NCBI GenBank assembly: GCA_025667525.1
Contig: CM046877.1
Span: forward strand, 33,748,255 to 33,812,254
DNA from: Glebionis coronaria
Lineage: Eukaryota > Streptophyta > Magnoliopsida > Asterales > Asteraceae
Reading direction: 5' to 3'
Length of the DNA stretch: 64,000 nucleotides
A model generated the notes under the pieces. That model did not search any database, was not told the DNA's origin, and was given only the letters and a program-made list of their open reading frames with translations. The position numbers and the translations under genes are program-made. Shown here piece by piece: positions 1-11,094 of the stretch (position 1 is its first letter; the number at the start of each line of letters is the position of its first letter).

Positions 1-8
1 CAAGATAA

Positions 9-1631
9 ATGTTGATGCTATCTTGGAACTGTCAGGGAGTTGGGCGACCTCTGACAGTTTCGCACTTGCGAGAGCTTTGTCGGGCTCATCGCCTAGAAAT
101 AGTTTTCTTGATGGAAACTAAGAAGAAAGAAAAACGAATGGAATCTATTCGACGCTCACTACAATTCTCTGGTCACTTCTACATCCACCAGGTTGGTCTA
201 TCAGGTGGTCTCACTCTATGGTGGAAACAAAGTATCAATATTTATATTGTTTCGGGGGACAAGAACATTATCATGGCAAAATGTACAGACACTAGTCAGA
301 ATGTCTCTTGGACGTGCATTTTTGTTTATGGCCCTCATAATAAAGACAACCGTTTATGTGTTTGGAACAGAATTATCCGCTTAATCCATTCCGTTCGTGG
401 CCCGTTACTAGTTATTGGTGATTTCAACATCATTGGAGATGTATCGGATAAACAAGGTGGCTCAACAAATATATCTCGCCAGATTGAAGAGTTTCAAGAC
501 TTTATGTCAGCATCTATGCTATTTGACATTCCTTTCAAAGGATTAAGCTATACGTGGGATAACAATCGTAAAGACAGTGCAAGTATTCGAGAGAGAATTG
601 ATCGTGCACTCGCAAATGCTGACCTTTTAGAAGCTTTTCCACACCACATGTTAACTCACCATCCTCTCATAGGGAGTAATCATGCTCCGTTATTATATAG
701 CACATGCGAGACAATCAAAATTCATAGAAGTTCTTTCAAGTTTGAATCTATGTGGACACTCGAGAATTCATGTGAAGAAGCTATTAGTAAACACTGGGTT
801 AATTCAAATTCCACAGATATGATTGGCTCACTTGAGAAAAACTTACAAAATTGTGCTAAGGCCCTTCACTCTTGGAGTCGTGAGCACTTTGGAAATAACA
901 AGAAGATAATTGATCAACTATCTGCTGAGATAAGTAGTATTCAAAATCTTCCACCAACTGCTAAAAATTGCGCCCGTCAAGACTTCCTTAAACTGAAACT
1001 CGAAGAAACATGGATTAGAGAAGAGATGTTTTGGCATCAACGTTCACGAGTAAATTGGCTTAAATTTGGCGACCAAAACATTAGATTTTTTCACCTATCT
1101 ACCATCCATCGGAGTCAACGAAATAGAATAACTATATTAAAGAATGACCAAGGTGAATGGATTAATGATACAAAGGCTTTGAACCAACTCATCCTTAACG
1201 ATTTCAAATCTATTTACACTTCATCGGGGACCCGTGACTTATCTAATGTACTGGAATCTGTCGAGGAGGCTGTTTCCGATAGTATGAACTACTCTTTACA
1301 AGCTCCAGTTTCTGATTCGGAAATTTACAAAGCAGTCAAACAACTCGGGGCACTAAAAGCTCCGGGAAAAGATGGTTTTCTTGGACTCTTTTTCCAGCGG
1401 TATTGGCATATCGTGAGTAACTCGGTTATCAAGGCTGTAAGACAATTCTTTGAGAACGGGGTAATATCTTTTAGCTTAAATAAAACGATTATAGTCTTAA
1501 TACCAAAAGTTCCATCTCCAGAGAATGTCGAGCAGTTTCGCCCTATTAGTTTATGTAATTTCGTCTATCAAACTATATCAAAAGTCATGGCTAATAGGTT
1601 GAAACCTTTCATGCATGATAATTGCAAATGA
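9..1631 (+). pseudogene. LINE ORF2 fragment: AP endonuclease plus N-terminal reverse transcriptase
   Basis: This 540-codon open stretch begins inside the endonuclease domain. WNCQG near the start, the LMETK glutamate around residue 35, the GDFN motif near residue 140 and SNHAPL near residue 220 are the usual metal-binding and catalytic blocks of LINE endonucleases. The second half begins the reverse transcriptase, with KAPGKDGF and LIPK followed by FRPISLCN. In intact elements the frame continues through a block with a conserved QSAF/GR motif. Here that block is missing, and the frame ends just after the MANRLK motif. The true start is unclear because the window begins here. Family assignment is firm; function is lost. 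Confidence 0.9.
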
Positions 1632-2253
1632 AGCCTTTCATTATATCAGAAACAAAAAGAAAGGTAATCAGAATGTGATGGCTTTGAAAATTGACCTAAA
1701 CAAGGCGTTTGACAGGGTTGAATGGGACTTCTTGATGTCGACACTAAAGAAGATGGGATTTGGGGATAAATGGTGTAGATGGATTTTCTCTTGCATTTCA
1801 TCATACGAGTTTGAAATTACATCTAACGGCAATCCCATTGGCATTGTCAAGCCTTCAAGAGGAATCAGCCAAGGAGATCCTATATCTCCTTTCTTATTCA
1901 TAATTGTTGTTGATGTTCTATCCAGAATGATTAACAACGCTTTACAAAGATCAACTATCACAGGTATAAAAATGGCTCGCGACTGCCCAGTGATTTCTCA
2001 TATCTTTTTTGCAGATGACTCCCTCTTTTTCTTGAAAGCAAACGTTGAAGAATGTGAAAGACTCATTAGTATCCTTGGAAAGTATTGTACTTCTTCGGAT
2101 CAAAGCATAATTTTCATAAAGTCAGCCGCGTTTATCTCTCCAAATACCCCGGAACCATGTACACTTGATCTTTGTACTCGTCTCCGCGTGCAAATTATGG
2201 ACCCAAAAGCTCGATATCTTGGTATGCCATCAATACATGGTCGAAAAAAGTGA
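1615..2253 (+). pseudogene. LINE reverse transcriptase core fragment
   Basis: This frame continues the reverse transcriptase after a deletion and frame change relative to the previous fragment. It starts in the IIANEAFHYI block and contains KIDLNKAFDRVEW (catalytic aspartate), SQGDPISPFLF, and the FFADDSLFF box with the paired catalytic aspartates. It ends at a stop after HGRKK, where the reading frame shifts again. The catalytic residues are still readable, but the fragment is separated from the endonuclease and the thumb, so it should not make a working enzyme. Confidence 0.9.
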
Positions 2254-2278
2254 ACTTTTTTCTTTCATTTTAGAATGA

Positions 2279-2662
2279 GTGCTCAACAAGATGCAAGGTT
2301 GGAAACAAAAGCTTCTTTCAGACGCAGGACATGAGTTTCTAATCAAATCTGTTATCCAAGCTATCCCTTCATACGCTATGCAATGCTTTTTACTTCCAAC
2401 AAGGTTTCTAAACAAACTTTTAAGTTATGTGAAACGTTTCTTTTGGGGAGGCGATGCTTATGGAAGCCATATTCATTGGGTTAGCTGGGATCGCATTAGT
2501 AAACCAAAAGATGAAGGAGGCCTTGGTTTCAGAGACATCAAAGCCTTTAATCTTGCACTTCTTTCTAAGCAGTGTTGGCGTCTCGTTATTAACCCGAATT
2601 CCTTTTGGGGTCGTGTTTTGAAAGGTATATACTTTCCCCGCTCAAACTTCATGACAGCTTGA
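2279..2662 (+). pseudogene. LINE ORF2 fragment downstream of the reverse transcriptase
   Basis: The fragment encodes the region that follows the RT core in plant LINEs, with WKQKLLSDAGHE, AIPSYAMQCF, FFWGG and the GGLGFRDI block, all familiar from plant LINE ORF2. It ends at an in-frame stop at about 2660. The same protein then resumes in another frame around 2700 as a run containing GNGCDISFW, so at least one more frameshift and stop separate it from the zinc-binding region. Confidence 0.85.
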
Positions 2663-2878
2663 AAGGGATCTCACCCCTCATGGTTACGGCAAAGTTTATT
2701 ACATGGGCGCGTTTTATTGCTCCAGGGTATTCGATGGAAAGTCGGAAATGGTTGTGATATCAGTTTTTGGACACAAAAGTGGGTTCCTTATCCGGAAGAT
2801 TTCTATGTGCGCACCCCCCGTGGGCCTTTTGATAACTCATCCCGTGTCTGAGACTTTATTGATAATGGTTGTTGGGAT

Positions 2879-3508
2879 GTGTCAAAGCTAAAGGCTCATC
2901 TGTCGGACCAAGAAGCAAATCTCAATTCTGAAATACCCATCTCCCATACAAATCTTCCAGATAAAATTATTTGGCACTATGAGTCTAAAGGTAATTACAC
3001 TGTCAAATCTGGTTATCGAATCGCCATTAAGTGGCTTAATCAGCCGGCGCGTGAAACCGCATCATCTTCTTCGTGTCCCAAGTATGATTTCTGGAAACAA
3101 ATTTGGAATATTAAGGTTATACCAAAAATCGGATCTTTTTTGTGGAGAGTGTGCTCTAATGCTATAGCCACTCGAGAAAACTTGTGTAAGCGGAATTGCT
3201 TACCATCTCCTATATGCCAAATTTGTAACTCTAATGTTGAGACCGTGGAACATCTGCTATTTGAATGCCCTTGGACAAAACCAGTGTGGTTTGGATCAAG
3301 TCTTGGGCTTCGGGTCGAATTGTTCTCGGGCAATATTACATCTCGCATCTGTGACATATTAAATACTGCAAACTCGAAGTCAGAACGCATGAACTTACTT
3401 GCATTCATTGCCACCATCGCATGGAATATTTGGATGTTTTGTAACGATGCATATTTGAGAATGCTCATCCTTGCCCTGCTCAAGTTATCTCAGCCGCGAA
3501 CATTATGA
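2879..3508 (+). pseudogene. LINE zf-RVT (zinc-binding in reverse transcriptase) fragment
   Basis: The 209-codon frame contains the plant LINE zf-RVT region. Landmarks are DKIIWHYESKGNYTVKSGY, then FLWRVCSNAIATRENLCKRN, then the CQICNSNVETVEHLLFECP cluster with its Cys and His ligands. The frame is lost before the RNase H domain. It is a domain of the same broken LINE, not a separate gene. Confidence 0.85.
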
Positions 3509-3593
3509 TTCATGAAACTGCTACAACTCTTTCACACATCCCAGGTACTAACCCTTTGGTTCTTCTCGACTCCTCTCAAGATAGTTCACGTAA

Positions 3594-3911
3594 GTGGGTC
3601 CCCTTACTTCTAACACTGTGAAGCTTTGTGATGGAGCTTTTAAGTTGAACCAAGGTTCTGTAGGAATTGCGGTTAGAAATTGTGAAGGGTCATTGCTATT
3701 ATGTCTTGGAGAAAGATGGCATGCTTTTTCAGCACTTGCTACCGAGCTTATAGCATTACGTAGTGCGTGTAGCCTTGCATTGACGAAAGATTGGTACGAC
3801 GCCATAATTAAATCCAATCCACAGCTTGCTATCTCTCTTGCTTCAGCCGAGTCCGACCCTCCCTGGTCACTCGCTACAACTGTTGGTGACATTATATCTT
3901 TGGCATCCTAA
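3594..3911 (+). pseudogene. LINE RNase H-like C-terminal fragment
   Basis: This short frame resembles the RNase H domain at the end of plant LINE ORF2 proteins. It shows the first catalytic aspartate in the LCDGAFK context and a glutamate in ATELIALRSA. The stop at 3911 precedes a typical short 3' tail that ends near the poly-A-like tract at about 4090. It reads in a different frame from the zinc-binding fragment. Confidence 0.75.
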
Positions 3912-4289
3912 CTAAATTTGCGTTTCTCTTGGACTCTCTGTACGTGTAATCGTGTTGCACACACGGTGGCATATATAGCTTTCAATTCTGTTGTAAATTT
4001 CATATGGGATGTAAACTTTCCTGTTGAAATTACCTCCGTAGCGAGGAGTGATCTTTTATAACTTTTTCGGCATTAGCCGTTTTTAGTTCAAAAAAACAAA
4101 TTACAAATTAGCTAAAGGACTAAAACTGTCAAACTGAAAGAAAAGTTCAAAGGACCAGAGTTGTAAAGCTAAATGACTAAAAAAAGTCAAAGAGAGCCAA
4201 ACTTTCTTGGTCAATATACCGCAGCTTGTATATCAAAAATAAATTAATTCGTAACTTATAATAGACATATTTAAATAATATATAGAGTA

Positions 4290-4320
4290 CTAGTTATAAT
4301 ACCCGTGCACGCACGGGGTT
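4290..4320 (-). repeat. Helitron-like 3' terminus, inverted
   Basis: Read on the minus strand this stretch is a GC-rich hairpin (ACCCCGTGCGTGCACGGGT) followed by an AT-rich spacer and CTAG, with T as the next base. Hairpin plus CTAG before T is the form of plant Helitron 3' ends, and a similar end occurs on the plus strand at 27703-27733. I could not find a matching 5' TC terminus to the right, so the element may be truncated. Confidence 0.4.
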
Positions 4321-7046
4321 TTTTTAAACTTATTTATTTACGTATTTTAATCGATAAACCCCGCTGTTATCGATAACCCCCGTATTTCATTCTTCCTCAT
4401 ATCTCGATTCGTCTAATTGTTTGGTTAATCGTATTCCATTTCTTAAGCGAGTTCAAACAAATTATTATACCAAGTAATAAATGGTTTAAAAAATGAAACT
4501 AAATAGTACGTATTGTATGAGATTTTTGTTTTGTGTCGTATATACACTCAGAAATCATGTGTTCTCTCATCTTGGTGGACATAAAGACCACATCTAATGA
4601 GAAATACACCTTGACCTTAAATACATAAGGCGCAGAGCTGTTATACATTGAATCATCCACCTCGATCGGCTCAACCACCTCTATACAACACGGGCTATTT
4701 TTAGGTTATCATTTGTAAGCATTTCCCTTTAGACGCTCCACGCACCAGAAGTAGAGGCACGACAATACTCACAGACCTGATTGTTGTCTCCTAAACTTAT
4801 GTTTTCTAAAGTTATATAAAATCAGTAATAATATATTTTCACTAAAACAATTGAATACTTTATGGATAGATAATGGCATATATGCACAGAGGAATTTAGT
4901 ATTTCTCATATGCACAACACATTGTCACGTACTATCAGAAGATGAGGCGCTGGTCACTTTCGAGGATTGGAGCGTTTGACTTTTTTTCTTCCCTATATTT
5001 CAAACTTATGGGTGTAGATAAGACGGCATATGTACGTGAAGGTCGTGGCACCATGGAAACCAACATAGACTCGTACACAGATGATATTGCTTTTACGTAA
5101 TTATTTTGCAATACAACCTGATAATTTATTCAAAGTACACATTATTAACAGTGTAATGATTTGAGCAACAGTAAGAGCTTTACTAATTCGAGTCCTACCG
5201 CTCTTAGAAGTTCTGTTTGAACATGATCTTTAAAACTTTCTGGTAACCATAAACTCATTTGATCCATGTGATCGAATCCCACAAGAGCAGTATGTAGCCG
5301 TAGCCTAAATATAAATCTAATGTTCCATTATCACATATATTGTAAGTCAAACTATGGATTATATAGGTACTACGTAGTATACTAATAACAAAAAATTAAC
5401 AATAATACCACAAGAACGGTACTACTGTACTACCACGAGAGCAGGATCCATTTGACTCACCCGTTTAGCCCTAATAATCTATCTGGTAAATTGGGGAAGC
5501 ACAACTCCTCCTAAAAACTTTTTTCGCTCATTCGTCATCTTCTTAAAGAGGCCTTCCACTCGTACTGATTGGCTAACAAAATGAAATAATCGTAACTGAT
5601 GAGTTATAACAATGAAAATCTGGTAACAATTTAGCATGCATTGGAGATTAGAGTTGATGAGTAATAGTAAGTATTGGATTTGCGTTTTGTAGCGTATAAT
5701 CGTGTCCAAAATGCACACCCAAACACCCCTTTAGTCAGGGACATTAATAAGGTTTTTCCCTTTAGTCTCACAGTAGCATCAAGTTTATAAAGTATTTGAA
5801 ATCTAAAATGGGTCACCAGCTATAAAACAAAATAAGAAAAACATAAGATATACTAATTTAGGTTGTTCCATCTCACGCCTGTGCAATGCATCCTAGTGGT
5901 TCTAAAATCATCTTCAAATGCTCAGGACTCATGAGCTCTAAAATGCAATCCCACAAAAAGGTTGTAATCTATAATTTGAAGCCTTGGGAAGTCCTTCAGT
6001 AACATCGTCAAGACCTCCGACAGTAGTAGATATGCCACTGTTTGTAAATGTTTCCAGGCTTGGTTTTCCTACTCTTAGAACAGAGGAAACTAATATGTCA
6101 AGTGGGTCTTTAACTGGTAAGTGTTGGTTGCATATGTAGTCTTATTCGTTCAACTCTTATTGATTATAGAAAAATATTGTGTTTATGATACCGGGTTTTC
6201 GATTTCTTTCTTATATAATTAAATTCTATATATGCAGATAGACAATCCAGAAAAATTGAATTTTTGTGGCTGTAATTTATATTTTATACTCTAGTCGAAG
6301 TTGTACACGGTTGATGTCACGACTAAGTGGAAAAGGCAAGGCATGTCTGTTATAGTAAGACATTCATTTAGTACTTTTGTATCTGTATTTCAAAGTAGAA
6401 TCTAAATTTCTCTCTTTGGCGTTTGTTGTGTATTTTCAGTTGAGAAACAGATAGCAAAGATAACAATCAACTGACAGTTACTTCTGTAATTTTTCTTTTT
6501 CTTTCTTATTTGTATACTATTCTATTTAAAAATTGGCGCCCTATGTCTGACGTGGCTTTCTCATTAAGGCTGGAAAGAGGTGCTTTATTGAACTTAAAGT
6601 TTTCTTCTTTATTCTTTGAGTCTAAATAAGGTTTGGAGGCCATCATTGATTCACTGGGCATATACTAAGTGTTTATTTAGCTCATCAATGGAGTACCTTG
6701 TTTGTCTTTCTTTTGGTATACTCCTTCCGAAAATGTCATCTACGTTCTCAACCATTTGGAATACTTACCTCCACGGTAGATGCATTGTTTTCCCACTACA
6801 TATTTTTGGTTATTTTGTTTCAAAACTACAGCTAATACGAATAAAGATTTAAACTATGCATGTGCATACCTATTGCATGTTTTCTTCCATCATAATGGTC
6901 GGGCTTCTCAAGATTTTTGTGTCTCCTACCACTGCTCATCTATGCTCAATCAATGAATTAAATAACGCACCAAAAGTATATTGTCGTGTAAATTATTTTT
7001 CTAAAACTCTGGCAAACTTAGTTTACTTCAATATAATGCAATCCAA

Positions 7047-7074
7047 CCCCCCCCCCCCCCCCCCCCCCCCCCCC
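7047..7074. repeat. Poly-C homopolymer, 28 C
   Basis: An uninterrupted run of 28 C residues directly followed by AGG. Long G/C homopolymers are rare in AT-rich plant DNA. The exact length may be a sequencing or assembly estimate. Confidence 0.95.
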
Positions 7075-9037
7075 AGGTACATGAAACTGAACTTATAAAT
7101 CGGAATCATGTACAAATATTATACATATACCCACAATTAAACCCATGCGGGATTTAACAAATGATCAAAGCACCAATTAAACCGCAAGGAATTATAAAAT
7201 TAAAGACGCAACTAAACATGTATGCATAGTTGTGCAATTTTGTAGTAGCAGTTAATTAAAACAACACCAATCATCTCCATCCTTCATCATCTATTAAATC
7301 AAAGTTTCAAGAAAACCCTAAATTGTTCTCCACAAATTGAAACAAAATTAACAGAAAAATATAAACCTTTGTAGAGTATAACTAAAAGGTCTATATCAAA
7401 TCAAACAAAATCAAAAAATAAGACATTAATAATCATACCTTTAGGCCACAGTAATAATATATGTTCTTCCGCGAATGAATTAATTATCTTCGAATTCACT
7501 GAAGCAACAGTAATAATATCGATTCATGTTTTCTCAATTACTTTTCAAATCGCCCGATTTTTTTTAAAGATTCGACTTGCAACTATTAGGTTGAATAAAA
7601 ACTGAGTGGAAGTTCATCAGATTTTTTTTTATCGTTTCCTTTTTCTTAGTTTTTACTTTTAGCCCCTCTAGTCTTGTAGATAGCCCGCGCTTTTTAAGTT
7701 TTTATTTTTATACTTTTGACACATATATTTTTGGCCGAAGTTTTTAAGAAAAAACAAATTTTAACCTCTTTTATCAAATTAAGAAATAGTTAATCTTTTT
7801 TATTAATAAAAATTAACAACAAAGGGAATAAATAAAAACGATTATTTCTTATTAAAGAAAGAATCTTTGGAAAAAGTCCCTACTTTTGCTTTTGCTTTAT
7901 AAAGAAATTTTTTTTTTGTTTTTACCGTTTAAACTAAATGCAAACTAATAACAACTCACACCTTCATCATGAGTTGGTCCTTCTTTTCCTCTTCTACATA
8001 AATAATTCGTCGTAAAGACTTTGTTATCGTCTAAAAATATAATCGCACGGATATTTGATGTTGCATTGCGCAAATACCCGTTAGTAAAACTCATGCCATT
8101 ACTAATATGCAAGCATAATCATGATTCTAGGTACAAAGAATAACGAATCAAATAAAACTAGCAGGGCTATCCTGAAATTAAAATTGTGCAAGTGTGATCT
8201 TTTATATTTATATTTATTAATAATGACGATAGGTAACTTTGAGAAATAATAAACCATTTCATATAGAAATAATATTACGGGATTGTGATGATTGATGGCG
8301 AAAGATATTTGTAAATTTGTGTAACATTTTTCACAAAGGTATTTGTAAATATTTGTGTAACATTCTTCATAATATTATATAACACATAAATATATAAAAT
8401 CTTCTAAATTTATATATTTACACGTTCTCATACATCATAATGACATTAAAATGTTCCTACTTTAATTTGTACGATTTAATCGAATTCATTAGCAAAATGA
8501 TCAATATTGCACTCCATTTTTATTAAAAATGCATTCATAGACGATATATGTCCTCAAAAACGCAAATTTATGAAGAAAAAATTTTTAATAGTTCAAAATC
8601 AAACATAGAAATTTGATATTAAACTTACATTAGTGAACAATTTAAATAATTGTATTTAAAATTTATAATTTCTAGCAATAATCATTTGTACATGTTGCAT
8701 ATTAATTTGTATTAATTTTATTATTTAATGTTTATTGCGCACCAATTAATATATAATAAATTTATGAAATTTTTCTATTGTAAAGGTTTGTACCAAAACA
8801 TTGTAAGGCTGTACTACTTAAAATTTTGAAGATAGAGAGAACAATCTCTTTTATAAATAATACATATATATGTGTTGTTAAAAAAGGTAGTACAAATTAA
8901 TTTAACGTGCTGTTTTTATCAGTTTCGTTTTTTTTCTGGTAGGTGAACCGACTGTGACTCCAATTCCCAGTTGAACATCGTCACTTTAGGTAGACAATAG
9001 TACGGTTTTATAGATATGTATGTTTTTAATAATTAGG

Positions 9038-9240
9038 GAATTTCTAACATGTGCCCCAAGATACATGTTTGAGTTTATATAAAAGTAAAGTTTGAATGTA
9101 TTAAATACAAATTGTTATTTATTTATGGTGAATTTTGAATATATTTAATGTGAATTTAATGTATTTTATGATATAAAAGGAAAGTTATTGTTTAATAAAT
9201 ATAGCTTAACATGTGCTTGAGGGCACATGTTAGAAAAACC
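9038..9240. mobile_element. Short MITE-like inverted-repeat element
   Basis: About 200 bp bounded by terminal inverted repeats. The left end reads TTTCTAACATGTGCCCC and the right end GGGCACATGTTAGAAA, which match as inverted copies over about 15 bases. The interior is AT-rich without an ORF. The flanks are T/A-rich, so the target duplication and exact outer ends are uncertain. The superfamily is not assigned. Confidence 0.55.
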
Positions 9241-9540
9241 TTTTTAATTATTGTACAATGTGAATATATAATAGTATTTCTAACTAATGGGTGTATTAAT
9301 TGTTTTTTAATTGTGTATTAATTACTAGTAATATGTATTTTATAGTTTTAATATGAATATTTAATTATGTATTAATTTGTTTTAATATTACGTATTTGTT
9401 AGTTTATATAATGAGTATTAAATGATATTTACTATTTTTATTTTTAATATGAAGTTACGTGATTTGTACATGAAATATTACAAAAAGTAACTTGATTTTA
9501 TAACATTTCTATAAATAGAAAGATTTTTCTTTTGATATTA

Positions 9541-9893
9541 AGGTTGTGTTTGACAAGGAGCAGTGATGAAGCTTTATGGATCAGTGAGCGGTGAAAAAGA
9601 GCATTTTGATTTTTAATGTTTGCTTGGCAAAACGAGCGGTAAGCGTTATGAGTTTTTTAGTCGTTTGAAAAAGGAGCGGTGAGGGGTGCTATTTTCTAAC
9701 AATGTTGCTTTTTCAATGCTTCTATTAAGGAGCGGTGACAAACGAACGGTGAACAAATGAGCGGTGAGCTATGACAGCTACTGCTACTGTTCACTATTCC
9801 TACACAACACTATTCCTACACAACTAATGCTCGCTGCTACTGTTCACAACTCCTGCTCCCCGCTACTGCTCATGTCAACAAACAGACCCATAG
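9541..9893. mobile_element. Candidate MITE with GTTTG...CAAAC terminal repeats
   Basis: The left end (GTGTTTGACAAGGAGCAGTG) and the right end (related to the inverse, with GAGCAGT, TGTCAACAAACAGACC) form imperfect terminal inverted repeats. The interior holds many copies of GAGCGGTGA/AGCGGTGA and, on the other side, their inverse (CTACTGTTCAC), so the whole 350 bp can fold on itself. No clear target-site duplication was found, so this may be a degraded hAT- or Harbinger-like MITE. Confidence 0.45.
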
Positions 9894-9948
9894 AAGTGAT
9901 ATGTGCAAACTAGTGTATTGACAAAAAAAAGCCCTCAGCTTCCTTTAA

Positions 9949-9957
9949 ATAGAAGCT
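9949..9957 (+). promoter_or_regulatory. Possible TATA-like box (TTTAAATAG)
   Basis: A TTTAAATAG motif lies about 30 bp upstream of the start of a short, A/C-rich presumptive leader (ending ACACACAAAC) that runs into the ATG at 9985. Position and spacing suit a plant core promoter. The call is by sequence resemblance only. Confidence 0.35.
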
Positions 9958-9984
9958 TACATCTCATAGCCTTAACACACAAAC

Positions 9985-10434
9985 ATGGCTAAAGAGGTAG
10001 AGCAAGATCCACACATACTACTCAAAGTTTCATACACTAACAACATGATCATTGTTCATAACATTTCGACCCCAACTTGTTGCAAGTCACAGTGCTTCTC
10101 AGGTTGTGATTCATACTTTTATTGAAAAGCAAATATTTTTTCTTTTTCGTTTTTGTTTTGATAATCCATGTTCAGTAATGGTTTACTAATTATTTTTTTC
10201 ATGGAAGCAGAACGAACCTCCAGTTGCGACTTTCTAGTTTCTACGCTTTGTTATTCTCGCCTTCTTCAACAACAAAGCAATGGAGAAGTCAAGGTTGGTC
10301 TGTTCCAACTAGTCGTAGAAGGAGTGAACTGCAATATGACCTGCATATCCCAAGATACGAGATTTCGCGGCCCATCATCAGTTTCTAATTCTATGGCTGA
10401 TCCTTGCAAGTTATCCTATAAACTGGACCTGTAA
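9985..10434 (+). CDS. Candidate two-exon gene for a small Cys-rich protein
   Basis: I do not recognise the family. Exon 1 is 9985-10102 and begins ATGGCTAAAG in a good plant start context. Exon 2 is 10211-10434 and ends in TAA. The 108-bp intron starts GT and ends CAG and is very T-rich, as plant introns are. Exon 1 ends in phase 1, and exon 2 picks up exactly in the open frame, giving a 113-residue product. The predicted protein has about nine cysteines (including TCCKSQC) and starts MAKEVEQDPH. It has no clear signal peptide or membrane segment. A TATA-like box lies just upstream. No homologue comes to mind, so it could be a lineage-specific gene, a gene fragment or a chance structure. The joined frame and promoter-like upstream sequence are the reasons to list it. 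Confidence 0.4.
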
Positions 10435-11094
10435 TCTATCAGCTAATAGCTTCTTCAGTGTGGAGACTAACAAATAAATCTGGACATCTTAACGAACATA
10501 GAGAGACACATACCTCAATGGTGGCGTCTTGGGGGACTTCTCTGCTATAATTATATGATAATTTTGTAATAGAATTTATACAGTTGTGTCGATAAAATGT
10601 TGTACTGCATTGCTTATTTTTGTAATTGCAGACATCGATGGTTGTATCTTAGGGGACGTCTTTGCTATAATTATACGATAATTTTTCATAAACATTTAGG
10701 CTAAAGTCTTGTACGGATAAATGTAAGATCTATACCAAACATCTGATTCTAAAATATTTGAGCCTAAACCCAAATAAATGCTCAGGAATTCGAATCTTAG
10801 ACCTTTTCAAAACCTATGTTTGAAATACCATAGTGGATGCTCTAAGTTACTGTGTAAACTATGGTATGCTGTATCAGAGTGCGACGACTTACAGAGATCA
10901 GATATAAAAATATGGTTGCTATATAAGCCGAAACCAAACACACCCTAAACCCTTCATAGCATATACACACCAATTTAAAATCTTGGAGCAATTTGTATTC
11001 AGTTATCAAACATTTTATTGAAGTATAGTGATTTACAAACAATTTAGATCATAGCAATACGAATATATAAAAAATGGATCAATAGTAATCAAAA
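10435..11094. other. Intergenic, with a short direct duplication
   Basis: No gene is seen. Two related segments at about 10519-10569 and 10634-10684 share a TATAATTATA(T/C)GATAATTTT core and a CTTGGGGGAC/CTTAGGGGAC block, which is a degenerate direct duplication at about 115 bp spacing. The remainder is AT-rich and would hold the 3' regions of the two convergent genes that flank it. Confidence 0.5.

Larger units (their letters stand above)
9..4100 (+). mobile_element. L1-type LINE (non-LTR retrotransposon), 3' part, broken
   Basis: A plant L1-like LINE enters from the left edge. Reading along the plus strand, the domain order is AP endonuclease, reverse transcriptase, thumb and connection region, Cys/His zinc-binding region (zf-RVT) and RNase H. 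It ends with a short untranslated tail and an A-rich run near 4090. ORF1, the gag-like protein, is not present and would lie left of the window. The coding sequence is split into at least five frames by frameshifts, stops and one deletion, so the copy cannot be autonomous. No target-site duplication can be identified because the 5' end is missing. Confidence 0.9.
4101..9037. other. AT-rich intergenic DNA, no supported gene
   Basis: About 4.9 kb between the LINE and the next MITE. All open frames are short and show no protein family, codon pattern or splice structure I can support. Recognisable items are an inverted Helitron-like terminus at 4290-4320 and a long poly-C tract at 7047-7074. The rest is AT-rich, with runs of T and A typical of decayed repeats. 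Confidence 0.6.

Noticed and set aside
6856..7098. An 80-codon plus-strand frame with a polyproline run
   Set aside because: The prolines come from the poly-C tract. No promoter, family or codon bias supports a gene.
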